Source: Patescibacteria group bacterium UBA1370 (lineage in GTDB: Bacteria > Patescibacteriota > Microgenomatia > UBA1400 > PJMF01). From it: a stretch of 27,570 nt of DNA. The translations under genes were made by a program, and so were the position numbers. The notes under the pieces are model-generated. The model was given only the letters and a program-made list of their open reading frames with translations. It was not told the origin of the DNA and did no database searches. Below, in pieces: positions 6,876-14,195 of this stretch. Location of the stretch: the NCBI GenBank assembly GCA_002306315.1, contig DBRK01000028.1:1-27570 (forward strand), written 5' to 3'. Within the stretch, counting starts at the first letter, position 1, and each line of letters begins with the position of its first letter.

Positions 6876-8150
6876 CTAGCCCAAAATCGGCAGCACATCC
6901 AGGAAAATAAAGGCCAGCAAACCGCCTACCACCGACATGGAGACTCCCCAGACCATCAACAGCTTAAACATCCGGTTGCGGACGCTCTTGTCCTCAACTG
7001 CTGCCAGACACAGGGCGCCAAGCGTTGACAACGGGCTGACATCTACCATGTGCGAGCCGACTGCTACAGCAATTACCATCGGCACAATGCCGGCAATCAT
7101 CATTTTTTCCGCTAGCCCAGGCAGCAGCGGCAGGAACGCAGGCAAAACCACGCCTGAAGACGAGCTGTAGGCGCTGATTAGGCCGCTAAGAAAAGCCAGT
7201 AGCCCATTCACAGAATTAGCGCTGGCTGATGAAGCCAAATAGCCTGTGGCCAACTCCAGCCCTCCGGTTTTTTCCATTAATCCAATTAAGACTGCTATCC
7301 CCGACACCATTAGAATGGTGCTCCATGGAACTGTCTTGAGGATTTTTTCCTCCTCTGCCAAGTTTAATACAAACATAGTCAGAGCAATAGCCATAGCCAG
7401 CAGAATCAACGGCAGCTTGAAGATCAGTACTCCTACCAAGAGCAGACCGATCAGGCAGATGGTAAGTTTTTGTTCTTTTTGCAGAGGATCTATTTCGATT
7501 TTAAAAGCTTCCTGATGATGAGCTGCTGGTTGATGTTCGCGCCGATAGCAGCGGATCAGGTAAATTCCGTAAGCCATCAGCGCAGAAATCGACTGAAGCA
7601 CGGTAGATGCGCCAAAGACGATCCAGATTACATCCGGGGAGACTGACATCTTTCCCAACAAACCGACAGTAATAATTCCGGTCGGTGCAAAAGGAGAGAA
7701 AGCTCCAGCATTGGCGCCGGTGCAAAGCATTATGGCAACCAGCAGCGCAGAAACATTATGCTTGCGGGCAAGCAGCATCGCTGTCGGAGCCAAAATTGCG
7801 GTGGCCACGATATTGCCAGGGCCCAGGGCAGAAAACACAAAAGCGAGCACAAAAATTAGCACCGGCAGCAGCTTGCGTTGACCTTTGATCAAGAATAGAG
7901 CCCGCTGCGTCAGTTTATCGAGGGTGCCGTTATGATAGGCAGTTCCGAAAACCAGACTGGTGGAAACAAGCAGTACAAACAAATTCGATGGAAACAAGTC
8001 TGTAATTGTATTGAGGGGCATGTCCGCCAGGAAAAAACCAATGGCGCTGGCTGCAAGTAGAGCCAGCAGTCCGGGGTTAAGGCGCTGATTAAGGCAGCTG
8101 ATAACAACAACTCCTACCAAAGAAATCAACGAAACCACCGCGATATTCAT
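6876..8150 (-). CDS. MatC-like dicarboxylate carrier (ion transporter superfamily)
   Basis: This inner-membrane carrier has 424 residues and about ten or eleven membrane helices. The N-terminus (LISLVGVVVISCLNQRLNPGLLALLAASAIGFF) resembles the MatC N-terminal family, named from rhizobial malonate/dicarboxylate carriers. Two repeat halves are evident, each with an inverted hairpin-like polar motif: FSALGPGNIVATAILAP and GLISAYSSSSGVVLPAFLP. The second half also carries VGSHMVDVSPLSTLGAL. A cytosolic loop of about 30 residues separates the halves. The substrate is probably a di- or monocarboxylate, but that is inference from the family. The gene is monocistronic, with an upstream region of about 280 bases shared with the divergent gene at 8432. 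Confidence 0.75.
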   Translation of the reverse strand: MNIAVVSLISLVGVVVISCLNQRLNPGLLALLAASAIGFFLADMPLNTITDLFPSNLFVLLVSTSLVFGTAYHNGTLDKLTQRALFLIKGQRKLLPVLIFVLAFVFSALGPGNIVATAILAPTAMLLARKHNVSALLVAIMLCTGANAGAFSPFAPTGIITVGLLGKMSVSPDVIWIVFGASTVLQSISALMAYGIYLIRCYRREHQPAAHHQEAFKIEIDPLQKEQKLTICLIGLLLVGVLIFKLPLILLAMAIALTMFVLNLAEEEKILKTVPWSTILMVSGIAVLIGLMEKTGGLELATGYLASSASANSVNGLLAFLSGLISAYSSSSGVVLPAFLPLLPGLAEKMMIAGIVPMVIAVAVGSHMVDVSPLSTLGALCLAAVEDKSVRNRMFKLLMVWGVSMSVVGGLLAFIFLDVLPILG

Positions 8151-8431
8151 GCAGCCTGTTCTTTCTAGTTCCTTTTTTATTGAGGAGCAAACTCAATTGT
8201 ATACCTGTTAGAAAAAACTATAAGCACTAAAAATAAAAAATTAGTCCTATAAAATATTGCCAACTGAGACATTCTGATATAATTACTTCAAGCTATTCCC
8301 CGCTTTTAAATAGAACTATTTTTTGCTGTATAACCCAAGATCAAGCATCATAAGTGAGCACAATATAGAGCAGCAAATTTTTTGATTTTAACCAATGTTG
8401 AACCATAATATCCGGTGCAATAATTACTGAT
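8151..8431. other. Divergent intergenic region between the MatC-like and exported-protein genes
   Basis: The region is AT-rich. On the minus strand TATACA/TACAAT near 8198-8206 is a possible -10 for the MatC-like gene. Just downstream, a six-base inverted repeat (ATTGAG/CTCAAT, about 8181-8197) lies in its leader. On the plus strand, TGATATAAT near 8275-8283 resembles an extended -10 with no start codon close by. No gene is visible in it. Confidence 0.35.
8416..8424 (+). promoter_or_regulatory. Extended -10 of the interrupted exported-protein gene
   Basis: TGCAATAAT (TGn plus AATAAT) ends seven bases before the ATG at 8432. It supports 8432, not 8603, as the original start of the gene. Confidence 0.45.
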
Positions 8432-9607
8432 ATGAACATTAAAAACCGCCCCATCGGGGTAAATGGGTACTCAGTAACATTGCTTATTGCCGGTTTGGCT
8501 GTGCTGCTGCTGGCTGCAGCTGTGATCTTCACGCCGCTCAGGACACAATTCGAACGTCCGTCGTCAGCGCAACCCTGGGTGGCAACCTAGGAAGCGGTTG
8601 AGTTGCCTGCAGATTTTTGGATACTCCGGGATACAATCAATGCAAATGATGAGCGCATTTATTTCATGGGATATGACTATTCTGCAGATATGCCGGTGGA
8701 TGTTTCGCCGGAGCCAAAATTATATTTCATAGAGTTACAAAAGATAAAAACAGCACAAGTTGCAAGGGAAAACTTGCCTTTTGGCGGGGAAGATTATCTC
8801 AGCCTCAAGAGTGTAGTTCATGAAAACGGTATTTTCACATTTGGCTTTAAAAACTTAACCAGGGGTGAGGGTTTGCCTGAAGCAGCTGATGAAGCAACTG
8901 CTTTCATGGGCATACTCAATAAGTCGGGACAGGTTCAAAATTGGCAGCAGCTCAGCATCGGCTTGCCGCCAAATATTCCTCATGATAACGGTGGCTTTTT
9001 TCTTAAGGCCAGCGGGGGGCGTGTGTATGCTGTGATTTATGAGGATGCTCCAACCATGAGAGTTTATGAGTTGGCTATGACAAATGGCCAGCCAGAATTA
9101 TGGCAGCCGGTAGGGGAGTTGCCCTCTCTTGTATTAGGATCTTCTCAAGGTCTATCTTCATCAGTGTTGTTTTTGGATGATGCTGTCATATCCTTCGGCA
9201 ATGAAGGCTACAACCGCTATCAATTGGCGGATGGCAAGATCGGCCGCCTCTTGCAATCCGGTTCAATAGAAGTCGTTGATGATTCCGGAAACAACAAAAG
9301 TATAGAAGAGGCAACAGCTAATATGTATGAACCTTATTTTGTTTCCATGAGTTCAAAATTACTGATGGTTATTCCGGAAACCAGCCCGAATGATAAGGTG
9401 AGCCTTGGTTTGTACCAGGCCGAGATCAATGACAGTACATTTAAGTTTCAGAAGGAGGCGTCCATGGAAACAGGTTTAGATAGAGAAAACGCCCAGGAAT
9501 TTATTTTCACCCACAATCAGAACAACATCTTTGCATTGGTGCATGATTTAGGGGAGATGAACGAAATCATTACCAGGAAGCTGCTGATTTTTACGGTGCC
9601 GGAATAA
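8432..9607 (+). pseudogene. Exported or membrane-anchored protein of unknown function, interrupted by an in-frame TAG
   Basis: From the ATG at 8432 the frame encodes a signal anchor (polar start, then a hydrophobic run GYSVTLLIAGLAVLLLAAAVIF), a short linker ending QPWVAT, and a TAG at 8588-8590. After the TAG the same frame continues without a break for 339 codons to the TAA at 9605. An internal TTG at 8603 could start the remainder, but it would lack the export signal and has no good ribosome binding site. The downstream ~335 residues are rich in beta strands with repeated short hydrophobic pairs and may form a beta-propeller-like lumenal domain; no family is recognised. The simplest reading is a single nonsense mutation (or an assembly error) in an otherwise intact gene. 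TAG is an ordinary stop elsewhere in the window. Confidence 0.65.
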
Positions 9608-9611
9608 ACTT

Positions 9612-10100
9612 CTAGGCTGTTTCCAGCCCAGCCAAATAATCCTCAGTCAAAACAGGGATATTGTTCTCCAGCCATTGCTCCATATCTTTTTCCTGCTGCA
9701 GAATCCTCTCCAGTTCGGGAATAACCTCAATATGGTTCATGGTGTTGGCTGCTGCTACGATGGCGGTGTAAGAGGCGATTTCCATTTTTTCTGCCGCTGC
9801 TTGCATCTGAGCATTTTTTATTACCCGGTCCTTGGCTAGCATGGTGGAGGGTCCCTTGATTGCTCCCATAAGCTCACCCAGGAAGGATTTTACTCCGGAA
9901 ACCTCGCCCCCCAAAGTTTCGATGCAGTCTTTGACTATCTCGGCGTGATCTTTGGTTGCTTTTAAATGTTTTTGAATTCTTTCCTGAACATCAGGATGAT
10001 CTTCTGCTTGTCCCGCGTGGCTTTCCAATACTTGAATCAGATCTTTTTCCATGGCGTGTGCATCATTTAACCAGGCTAGCAGTTGTTCGTGCGGTGTCAT
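9612..10100 (-). CDS. DUF892 (YciF-like) ferritin-like protein
   Basis: This soluble four-helix protein has 162 residues. LLAWLNDAHAMEKDLIQVLESHAGQA, KATKDHAEIVKDCIETLGG, EIASYTAIVAAANTM and ILQQEKDMEQWLENNIP match the DUF892 ferritin-like family, which carries a probable di-metal site from Glu and His in helices 1-4 (E..H pairs such as KDHAEIV). YciF-type proteins are linked to osmotic and oxidative stress; the reaction is not known. I prefer the ATG at 10100, which has GAAGGA just upstream, over an in-frame TTG at 10121. It faces the stop of the gene at 8432-9607 with only four bases between. Confidence 0.88.
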   Translation of the reverse strand: MTPHEQLLAWLNDAHAMEKDLIQVLESHAGQAEDHPDVQERIQKHLKATKDHAEIVKDCIETLGGEVSGVKSFLGELMGAIKGPSTMLAKDRVIKNAQMQAAAEKMEIASYTAIVAAANTMNHIEVIPELERILQQEKDMEQWLENNIPVLTEDYLAGLETA

Positions 10101-10206
10101 TTTTTCCTTCACTACTTGCAAAATCGAACGCTATCCTAATGGCAGTAAAGCTAAATGATGACAGAGCCGGGTTAGAGTTGCGCAAGACAGCTTCAGCTGC
10201 GATTTC

Positions 10207-10215
10207 TGATATACT
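10207..10215 (+). promoter_or_regulatory. Extended -10 of the VTC/CotH/DUF4956 operon
   Basis: TGATATACT ends nine bases before the VTC-domain ATG at 10225. It predicts a near-leaderless mRNA for the first gene, whereas the third gene of the operon has a strong SD. Confidence 0.55.
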
Positions 10216-10224
10216 CAAAACATC

Positions 10225-10884
10225 ATGGCTAGCCTGCTAGAAACGCTCCGCTATGAGCGCAAATACTTTACCCTGGATTATTCTGCAGAAGATTTAGAGC
10301 AGTTTGTTTTGGCAAATCCGGCAGTTTTTCGGTCTCAGTATTATCCGCGGCGGGTTTGCTCGATTTATTTTGATACCCCCAATCTGGATTACTATGCTCT
10401 CAATGTCATTGGTTCTGCTGATCGTAAAAAAGTTCGGGTGCGCTGGTATGAACATGATGACAAACTGTCGGACCTGCAGCTGGAAGTAAAACTGAAAAGG
10501 GGTGAGTTGTCCCGCAAGGAGGTGCGGCCACTGCAGGGAAAAATCTCTGATTATGATTTGCAGGAGTTAGCTAGCAAAGTCAGGCAAGTTTTGAAACCGG
10601 TTTTGGCTGAATCCGATTTGTTGGTGCCGGTGGTGACTAATTCTTATCTACGGCGGTATTTTTATTCCAATGATGCTGCTGTCAGAGCGACTGTTGATTC
10701 CGAACTTGAGTTCCGACCAGCTGAAGTTTGGGAGCGGGGCGGGCGACCACATTATTTGCCAGCGACCATCTTGGAATGCAAGTACGCGGTTGATCAAGAT
10801 AAGGTGATCTCCGAGGTAGCTCAGGGTTTTCCGCTCAAAGCCACTAAGTCATCAAAGTACCTGATGGGAGTTGAGAGCATATGA
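10225..10884 (+). CDS. VTC-domain protein (polyphosphate polymerase-like)
   Basis: The product has 219 residues and is a triphosphate-tunnel-type VTC domain. The tunnel-lining motifs are present in order: YERKYF near residue 9, SIYFDTPNLDYY (~47-58), DRKKVRVRWYE (~67-77), LEVKLKRGELSRKEV (~87-101), and the C-terminal ILECKYA. In yeast Vtc4 this fold makes polyphosphate from ATP. Bacterial homologues are annotated as polyphosphate polymerase domain proteins, mostly by homology. It is cytoplasmic, with no membrane segment. Its TGA overlaps the ATG of the CotH gene (ATGA), so the two are translationally coupled. The three-gene order VTC, CotH, DUF4956 is a recurrent bacterial cluster. Confidence 0.85.
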   Translation: MASLLETLRYERKYFTLDYSAEDLEQFVLANPAVFRSQYYPRRVCSIYFDTPNLDYYALNVIGSADRKKVRVRWYEHDDKLSDLQLEVKLKRGELSRKEVRPLQGKISDYDLQELASKVRQVLKPVLAESDLLVPVVTNSYLRRYFYSNDAAVRATVDSELEFRPAEVWERGGRPHYLPATILECKYAVDQDKVISEVAQGFPLKATKSSKYLMGVESI

Positions 10885-12497
10885 TTTGGAAAAGTGGCAA
10901 GAGGCAATTCGTCGGCAAAGTGGGTTTAGTAAAACTTGGGCTGATTTTAGCGGCAGTGCTGATCTTGGTGTTACTGCAGAAAGATGCTTTGTTGTTGCTG
11001 GCGGGTGTGGAGCCGGTGGGGATTAAACCGGCTGGGAATTTTTTTGACGCTCCAGTTGAATTGGAGTTAAGTACCCCGCTGACTGGCAGCATCCGCTATA
11101 CGCTGGACGGCTCGGAGCCGGTTCCGGAATCTCCAATCTACACCAACCCAATAGCAATCAACGAATCAGTGGTCATCCGCTATGCAGTTTTCCGGGACGA
11201 CCGGCGCGTCAGCCAAGTTCTGTCTCATGATGTTTTTGTCGGTGTTCACCATAGCGTGCCGGTGATATCCCTGACAACCGAGCCAGAAAATCTTTGGGAT
11301 CCGGAAACCGGCATTTATACCGAAGGCAATAACAAGAACCATCTCCAGGAAGGTGAAGATTGGGAGCGGCCGGCCGAAGTTAGGTTTTATGAAACCGATG
11401 GCAGCCTGGCTTTTCAGGAGCTAACAGGAATTCGTTTGCATGGTAATGCCATGCGCGTCAAACCGCAAAAGGGTTTCCGGATTTACATCAAAGATATCAA
11501 TGGCCGCAACGGCCGGCTCCGTTATCCTCTTTTTGGCGAGAACGGCAACCGCGAATATGCATCTTTCATTCTCCGCAATGGCGGCGATCCCAAGACGTTG
11601 CTTCGTGACCGTCTGGCTGGAGCGCTGGCTGAGGAACAGCCAAATATCATAGCGCAGAAATCCCGGCCGGCAGTGTTGTATCTTAATGGCCAATACTGGG
11701 GGCTTTATTACATCTATGAACGTTTTGACGATGTTTATTTCTCAGAACGCTACCGGTTTAAGCCCAGTTCGTTGTCGATGATCGAGATTCCGCTCAGGGA
11801 TGGTGATGACCGGGGTAAAGCCATTGCCGACACCCGCAACAGCGCCAGGGATGCTGAGCAATTCAATGACTTGCTAAGAGAAGTTCGCAGCTGCGGCAGT
11901 TGCGGCAGTTTCACGATCATGAGCCAATATTTTGACATGGAAAACTTTATCGATTACTACATTTTTGAAATGTTTTTTGCCAATGTGGACTGGCCATACA
12001 ACAATGCCAAACTTTGGCGCTACGGCACAGACGAGTACTCGCCCGAGCCGGATGCGATTAAGGAGCTCGACGGTCGGTTCCGCTGGTTGCTTTTTGACCT
12101 CGATGCCGGCTTGGGTGGAGCGTATAAAACAGAAGAAGATATGCTCCGGGCAGCAGACAGCAATACTTACACCAAACTAGTTGATGACGCTTACCCATTC
12201 CGTAATATGTTCAACAACCGGCTTTTCCGCGAACGCTACCGTCAACGGTTGGAGGAACTGCTAGGAACCACTCTCAGCCCAGAAAATATGGAGGCTAAGA
12301 TCGATGCGCTGGCCGCTGAGATCCGGCCTGAGCTGCCCCGGCAAATCGAGCGCTGGAGTGCTGAGACGCTGGCAGCCGGCGGGGAGGCAGTGGCCGACAT
12401 GGAGGAGTGGGAGCGAAATGTAGAGTTGCTCAAGCTTTATGTTCGGCACCGGCCGGAAGGGTTTGCGGCTCGGACCGAGGATTATTTTGCATTATAA
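10881..12497 (+). CDS. CotH kinase family protein with signal anchor and chitobiase-C-like domain
   Basis: The product has 538 residues. A signal anchor lies at ~14-34. A small beta domain of the chitobiase/beta-hexosaminidase C-terminal type follows at ~45-125 (IRYTLDGSEPVPESPIYTNP), then a CotH domain (~130-535). CotH features include YETDG.LAFQ, GIRLHGNA, LRNGGDPKTLLRDRL, RPAVLYLNGQYWGLYYIYER, and RWLLFDLDAGLGG, whose DxD-type acidic motif matches the metal-binding end of the atypical CotH kinase. Bacillus CotH phosphorylates spore-coat proteins. Here the domain would lie outside the membrane. The gene is coupled to the VTC gene by a four-base overlap and followed by DUF4956. Confidence in the family is high; the substrate is unknown. 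Confidence 0.88.
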   Translation: MIWKSGKRQFVGKVGLVKLGLILAAVLILVLLQKDALLLLAGVEPVGIKPAGNFFDAPVELELSTPLTGSIRYTLDGSEPVPESPIYTNPIAINESVVIRYAVFRDDRRVSQVLSHDVFVGVHHSVPVISLTTEPENLWDPETGIYTEGNNKNHLQEGEDWERPAEVRFYETDGSLAFQELTGIRLHGNAMRVKPQKGFRIYIKDINGRNGRLRYPLFGENGNREYASFILRNGGDPKTLLRDRLAGALAEEQPNIIAQKSRPAVLYLNGQYWGLYYIYERFDDVYFSERYRFKPSSLSMIEIPLRDGDDRGKAIADTRNSARDAEQFNDLLREVRSCGSCGSFTIMSQYFDMENFIDYYIFEMFFANVDWPYNNAKLWRYGTDEYSPEPDAIKELDGRFRWLLFDLDAGLGGAYKTEEDMLRAADSNTYTKLVDDAYPFRNMFNNRLFRERYRQRLEELLGTTLSPENMEAKIDALAAEIRPELPRQIERWSAETLAAGGEAVADMEEWERNVELLKLYVRHRPEGFAARTEDYFAL

Positions 12498-12503
12498 TCA
12501 TTA

Positions 12504-12509
12504 TGAAGG
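12504..12509 (+). promoter_or_regulatory. Shine-Dalgarno of the DUF4956 gene
   Basis: GAAGGAG lies six bases before the ATG at 12516. It is a canonical ribosome binding site and contrasts with the leaderless-looking first genes of transcription units in this window. Confidence 0.7.
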
Positions 12510-12515
12510 AGTGCT

Positions 12516-13199
12516 ATGAATCTTGACCAACTGCTATCATACTTTGAGGCTACTCAGCCGATAAATCCCACAGAAATCATTGCTCAGGCAGCCTTACTTT
12601 ATATTTTGGCCAAAGCGCTGTCACTGTTGTACATCTACACTGGCAACTCGCTCTCAAACCGCAGTCGGCTGGCGACAATTTTTCCGCTGATGGCATTGAC
12701 GACAATGCTGATTATCTCGGTAGTGAAGTCATCGTTGGCTCTGTCTTTAGGTCTGGTTGGTGCTCTATCTATTGTCCGGTTTAGGGCAGCAATCAAGGAT
12801 CCGGAGGAGCTGGCTTTTATTTTCTTGTCAATTAGTTTAGGTCTGGGTTTTGGCGCCGATCAGGTGGTGTTGACCACGGTTTTCTTTGTGGCTATAGCCG
12901 CGATTTTGTTAGCGAGGCTGCTGTTTCGCGGACGGCTGGGTCGCAGATTTACCGAGGCTGACTCGGCGCACTTGGAACTGATTTTTGAAAAACAACAACA
13001 ACTGCCGAAAATTAATGAAATTCTTGACCAGCATTGCCAGGAAGTTAAACTCACCCGGCTCGACCAGAACGAACATCAAGCAATGCGCTTTTTGGTCAAG
13101 CCCAAGTCTGTGGAGTCGCTGGACAGGTTGCAGCAGGAGTTTCTCTCACTGGATGCTGATGTGCAGTTGACGGTGTTGCAGTATCAGCCGTTGATTTAG
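12516..13199 (+). CDS. DUF4956 membrane protein
   Basis: The product has 227 residues. Four membrane segments (~25-43, 52-70, 73-90 and 97-137) are followed by a soluble alpha/beta tail (~150-227) that resembles a small ferredoxin-like fold. The family signature GLVGALSIVRFRAAIKDPEELAF is complete. DUF4956 proteins are routinely encoded next to VTC-domain genes, and a role as membrane partner or channel for the VTC product is a reasonable inference, not proven. It is the last gene of the operon, and its stop is two bases from the stop of the convergent gene. Confidence 0.88.
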   Translation: MNLDQLLSYFEATQPINPTEIIAQAALLYILAKALSLLYIYTGNSLSNRSRLATIFPLMALTTMLIISVVKSSLALSLGLVGALSIVRFRAAIKDPEELAFIFLSISLGLGFGADQVVLTTVFFVAIAAILLARLLFRGRLGRRFTEADSAHLELIFEKQQQLPKINEILDQHCQEVKLTRLDQNEHQAMRFLVKPKSVESLDRLQQEFLSLDADVQLTVLQYQPLI

Positions 13200-13200
13200 G

Positions 13201-13917
13201 CTAATTAATCGAAAAACTTACCGCTGCTGAGAAGCATGAAATCAATTGTCGTCGCAGATCTCTCATCGCTACTAGTTCCTGTTTCATTTGCGTTTGCTCT
13301 ATAGTGTTGTCTTCAATTTGCTCCTGATGTGCATCTTGCACTGCCTCACCGACCTCGGCCAGTTCATAGTATGTCATGCCTTGATTGCGCCGGACCTCCT
13401 GAGAAGCATAAACAATTGTCTCGTTGTCCTTAGCAAGCACCTCCAGTTGTGTTTCGATGGCTTTTATCCGCAATTCAATCAGCTCAAGCAATCCTAATAT
13501 CAGCTCTTGGATTGACAATGATTTTTCCGCTGCCCGGTGCTCTGACTCGACTATATTGTGTTGCAGGGCATAATAGACCACCCAAAGAGGTAAGGTCTCA
13601 GGGCCGCGCCCTTCAACTTCACCAAATGCTTCAGCGGCTATGTGGGCAGCTCGATTGTTTTGTGAATCAATAGCCAATTGGTAGGCGGTTTTTTCTAAAG
13701 TCTCAAGATATGTCGCAGCTAAACCCAGCTCTGCCAGCTCCTGGCTATTTTGCAGCCAATCCATAAGATGGATGATTGTTTGCGCGTGGAGATCAAGGCC
13801 GACCTCAGGGCTCATGCCTATGGTAGGTAAAAAACCTCTTGGATCTACTCCTTCAAGACCGGCGTATTTTCCTCTCTCTGTAGCAGGAACATGAAAGTTT
13901 TTTGCTGTTTCTGGCAT
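13201..13917 (-). CDS. Uncharacterised soluble helical protein under a cobalamin riboswitch
   Basis: The product has 238 residues, mostly helical, with no signal peptide or membrane segment. The N-terminal 40 residues are rich in Gly and Pro (GKYAGLEGVDPRGFLPTIGM). Residues ~130-225 look like long helices with heptad-like spacing (LSIQELILGLLELIELRIKAIETQLEVL). I see no B12-binding motif (DxHxxG), no radical-SAM cysteine motif and no transporter feature. A strong ribosome binding site (AAAGGAGG) lies seven bases before the ATG. The leader contains a cobalamin riboswitch and a terminator, so expression should fall when cobalamin is abundant. Genes so controlled usually serve B12 uptake, synthesis or a B12-independent replacement, so a role in one of these is inferred. 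No homologue is recognised. Confidence 0.75.
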   Translation of the reverse strand: MPETAKNFHVPATERGKYAGLEGVDPRGFLPTIGMSPEVGLDLHAQTIIHLMDWLQNSQELAELGLAATYLETLEKTAYQLAIDSQNNRAAHIAAEAFGEVEGRGPETLPLWVVYYALQHNIVESEHRAAEKSLSIQELILGLLELIELRIKAIETQLEVLAKDNETIVYASQEVRRNQGMTYYELAEVGEAVQDAHQEQIEDNTIEQTQMKQELVAMRDLRRQLISCFSAAVSFSIN

Positions 13918-13922
13918 GATGC

Positions 13923-13940
13923 CTCCTTTTACTTGGAGAC
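13923..13940 (-). promoter_or_regulatory. Strong Shine-Dalgarno and possible sequestering hairpin
   Basis: AAAGGAGG precedes the ATG at 13917 on the minus strand. Upstream, TCTCC can pair with GGAG(A/G) across an eight-base loop, so the site could be hidden when the upstream RNA folds that way. The CCTCC run at about 13946-13950 offers a second partner. Confidence 0.45.
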
Positions 13941-13954
13941 GATGCGGAGGGATT

Positions 13955-13976
13955 AAAAAAGACTCCGAGAGGAGTC
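13955..13976 (-). terminator. Rho-independent terminator in the riboswitch leader
   Basis: On the minus strand GACTCC, loop TCTC, GGAGTC, then six Ts form a textbook intrinsic terminator between the riboswitch and the start codon. An alternative stem (CGAGAG at 13988-13983 with CTCTCG at 13971-13966, on the minus strand) would dissolve it, consistent with a transcription-attenuation switch. Confidence 0.8.
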
Positions 13977-14008
13977 TGAAATCTCTCGATGCTCGTCGAT
14001 AATATGTA

Positions 14009-14088
14009 CTAGCTGAAGATCGGACTTATTCCTGATGGAAAACACCGTTGCGGCACAGTTGCAGATTTTCACTGCATTCCACAGCTAG
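14009..14088 (-). ncRNA. Cobalamin riboswitch aptamer
   Basis: The minus-strand RNA contains the hallmark order of a cobalamin aptamer: GGAA, GCAGTGAAAATCTGC (a P4 stem of GCAG/CTGC around GUGAAAAUC), CTGTGCCGCAACGGTG (the CCGCAAC core of P5), a small TTCC/GGAA hairpin, and AAGTCCGATC (the AGUCCGAu box). A seven-base closing stem, CTAGCTG (14088-14082) with CAGCTAG (14015-14009), encloses it. The aptamer is short, about 80 bases, so it fits the compact variants (AdoCbl-variant or Cbl-II type) better than the full-length class. Which corrinoid it prefers cannot be told from the sequence. A promoter and TSS just upstream and a terminator just downstream complete the unit. Confidence 0.85.
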
Positions 14089-14094
14089 CCTCAG

Positions 14095-14122
14095 AGTATC
14101 ACGCGCTTATGATGACGGTCAA
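14095..14122 (-). promoter_or_regulatory. Promoter of the riboswitch transcript
   Basis: On the minus strand TTGACC (14122-14117), 16 bases, GATACT (14100-14095). Transcription would begin near 14088, at the first base of the closing stem of the aptamer. Confidence 0.6.
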
Positions 14123-14195
14123 CTGGAAAGTTGGTATATAGTGATGCAGATCACGGTCTTGTCCTCTGGTCCGCATAGCTGTACCATACACCGGT

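Noticed and set aside
8588..8590. TAG recoding as an amino acid in this organism
   Set aside because: TAG is the normal stop of other clear genes here, such as those ending at 621 and 4635.
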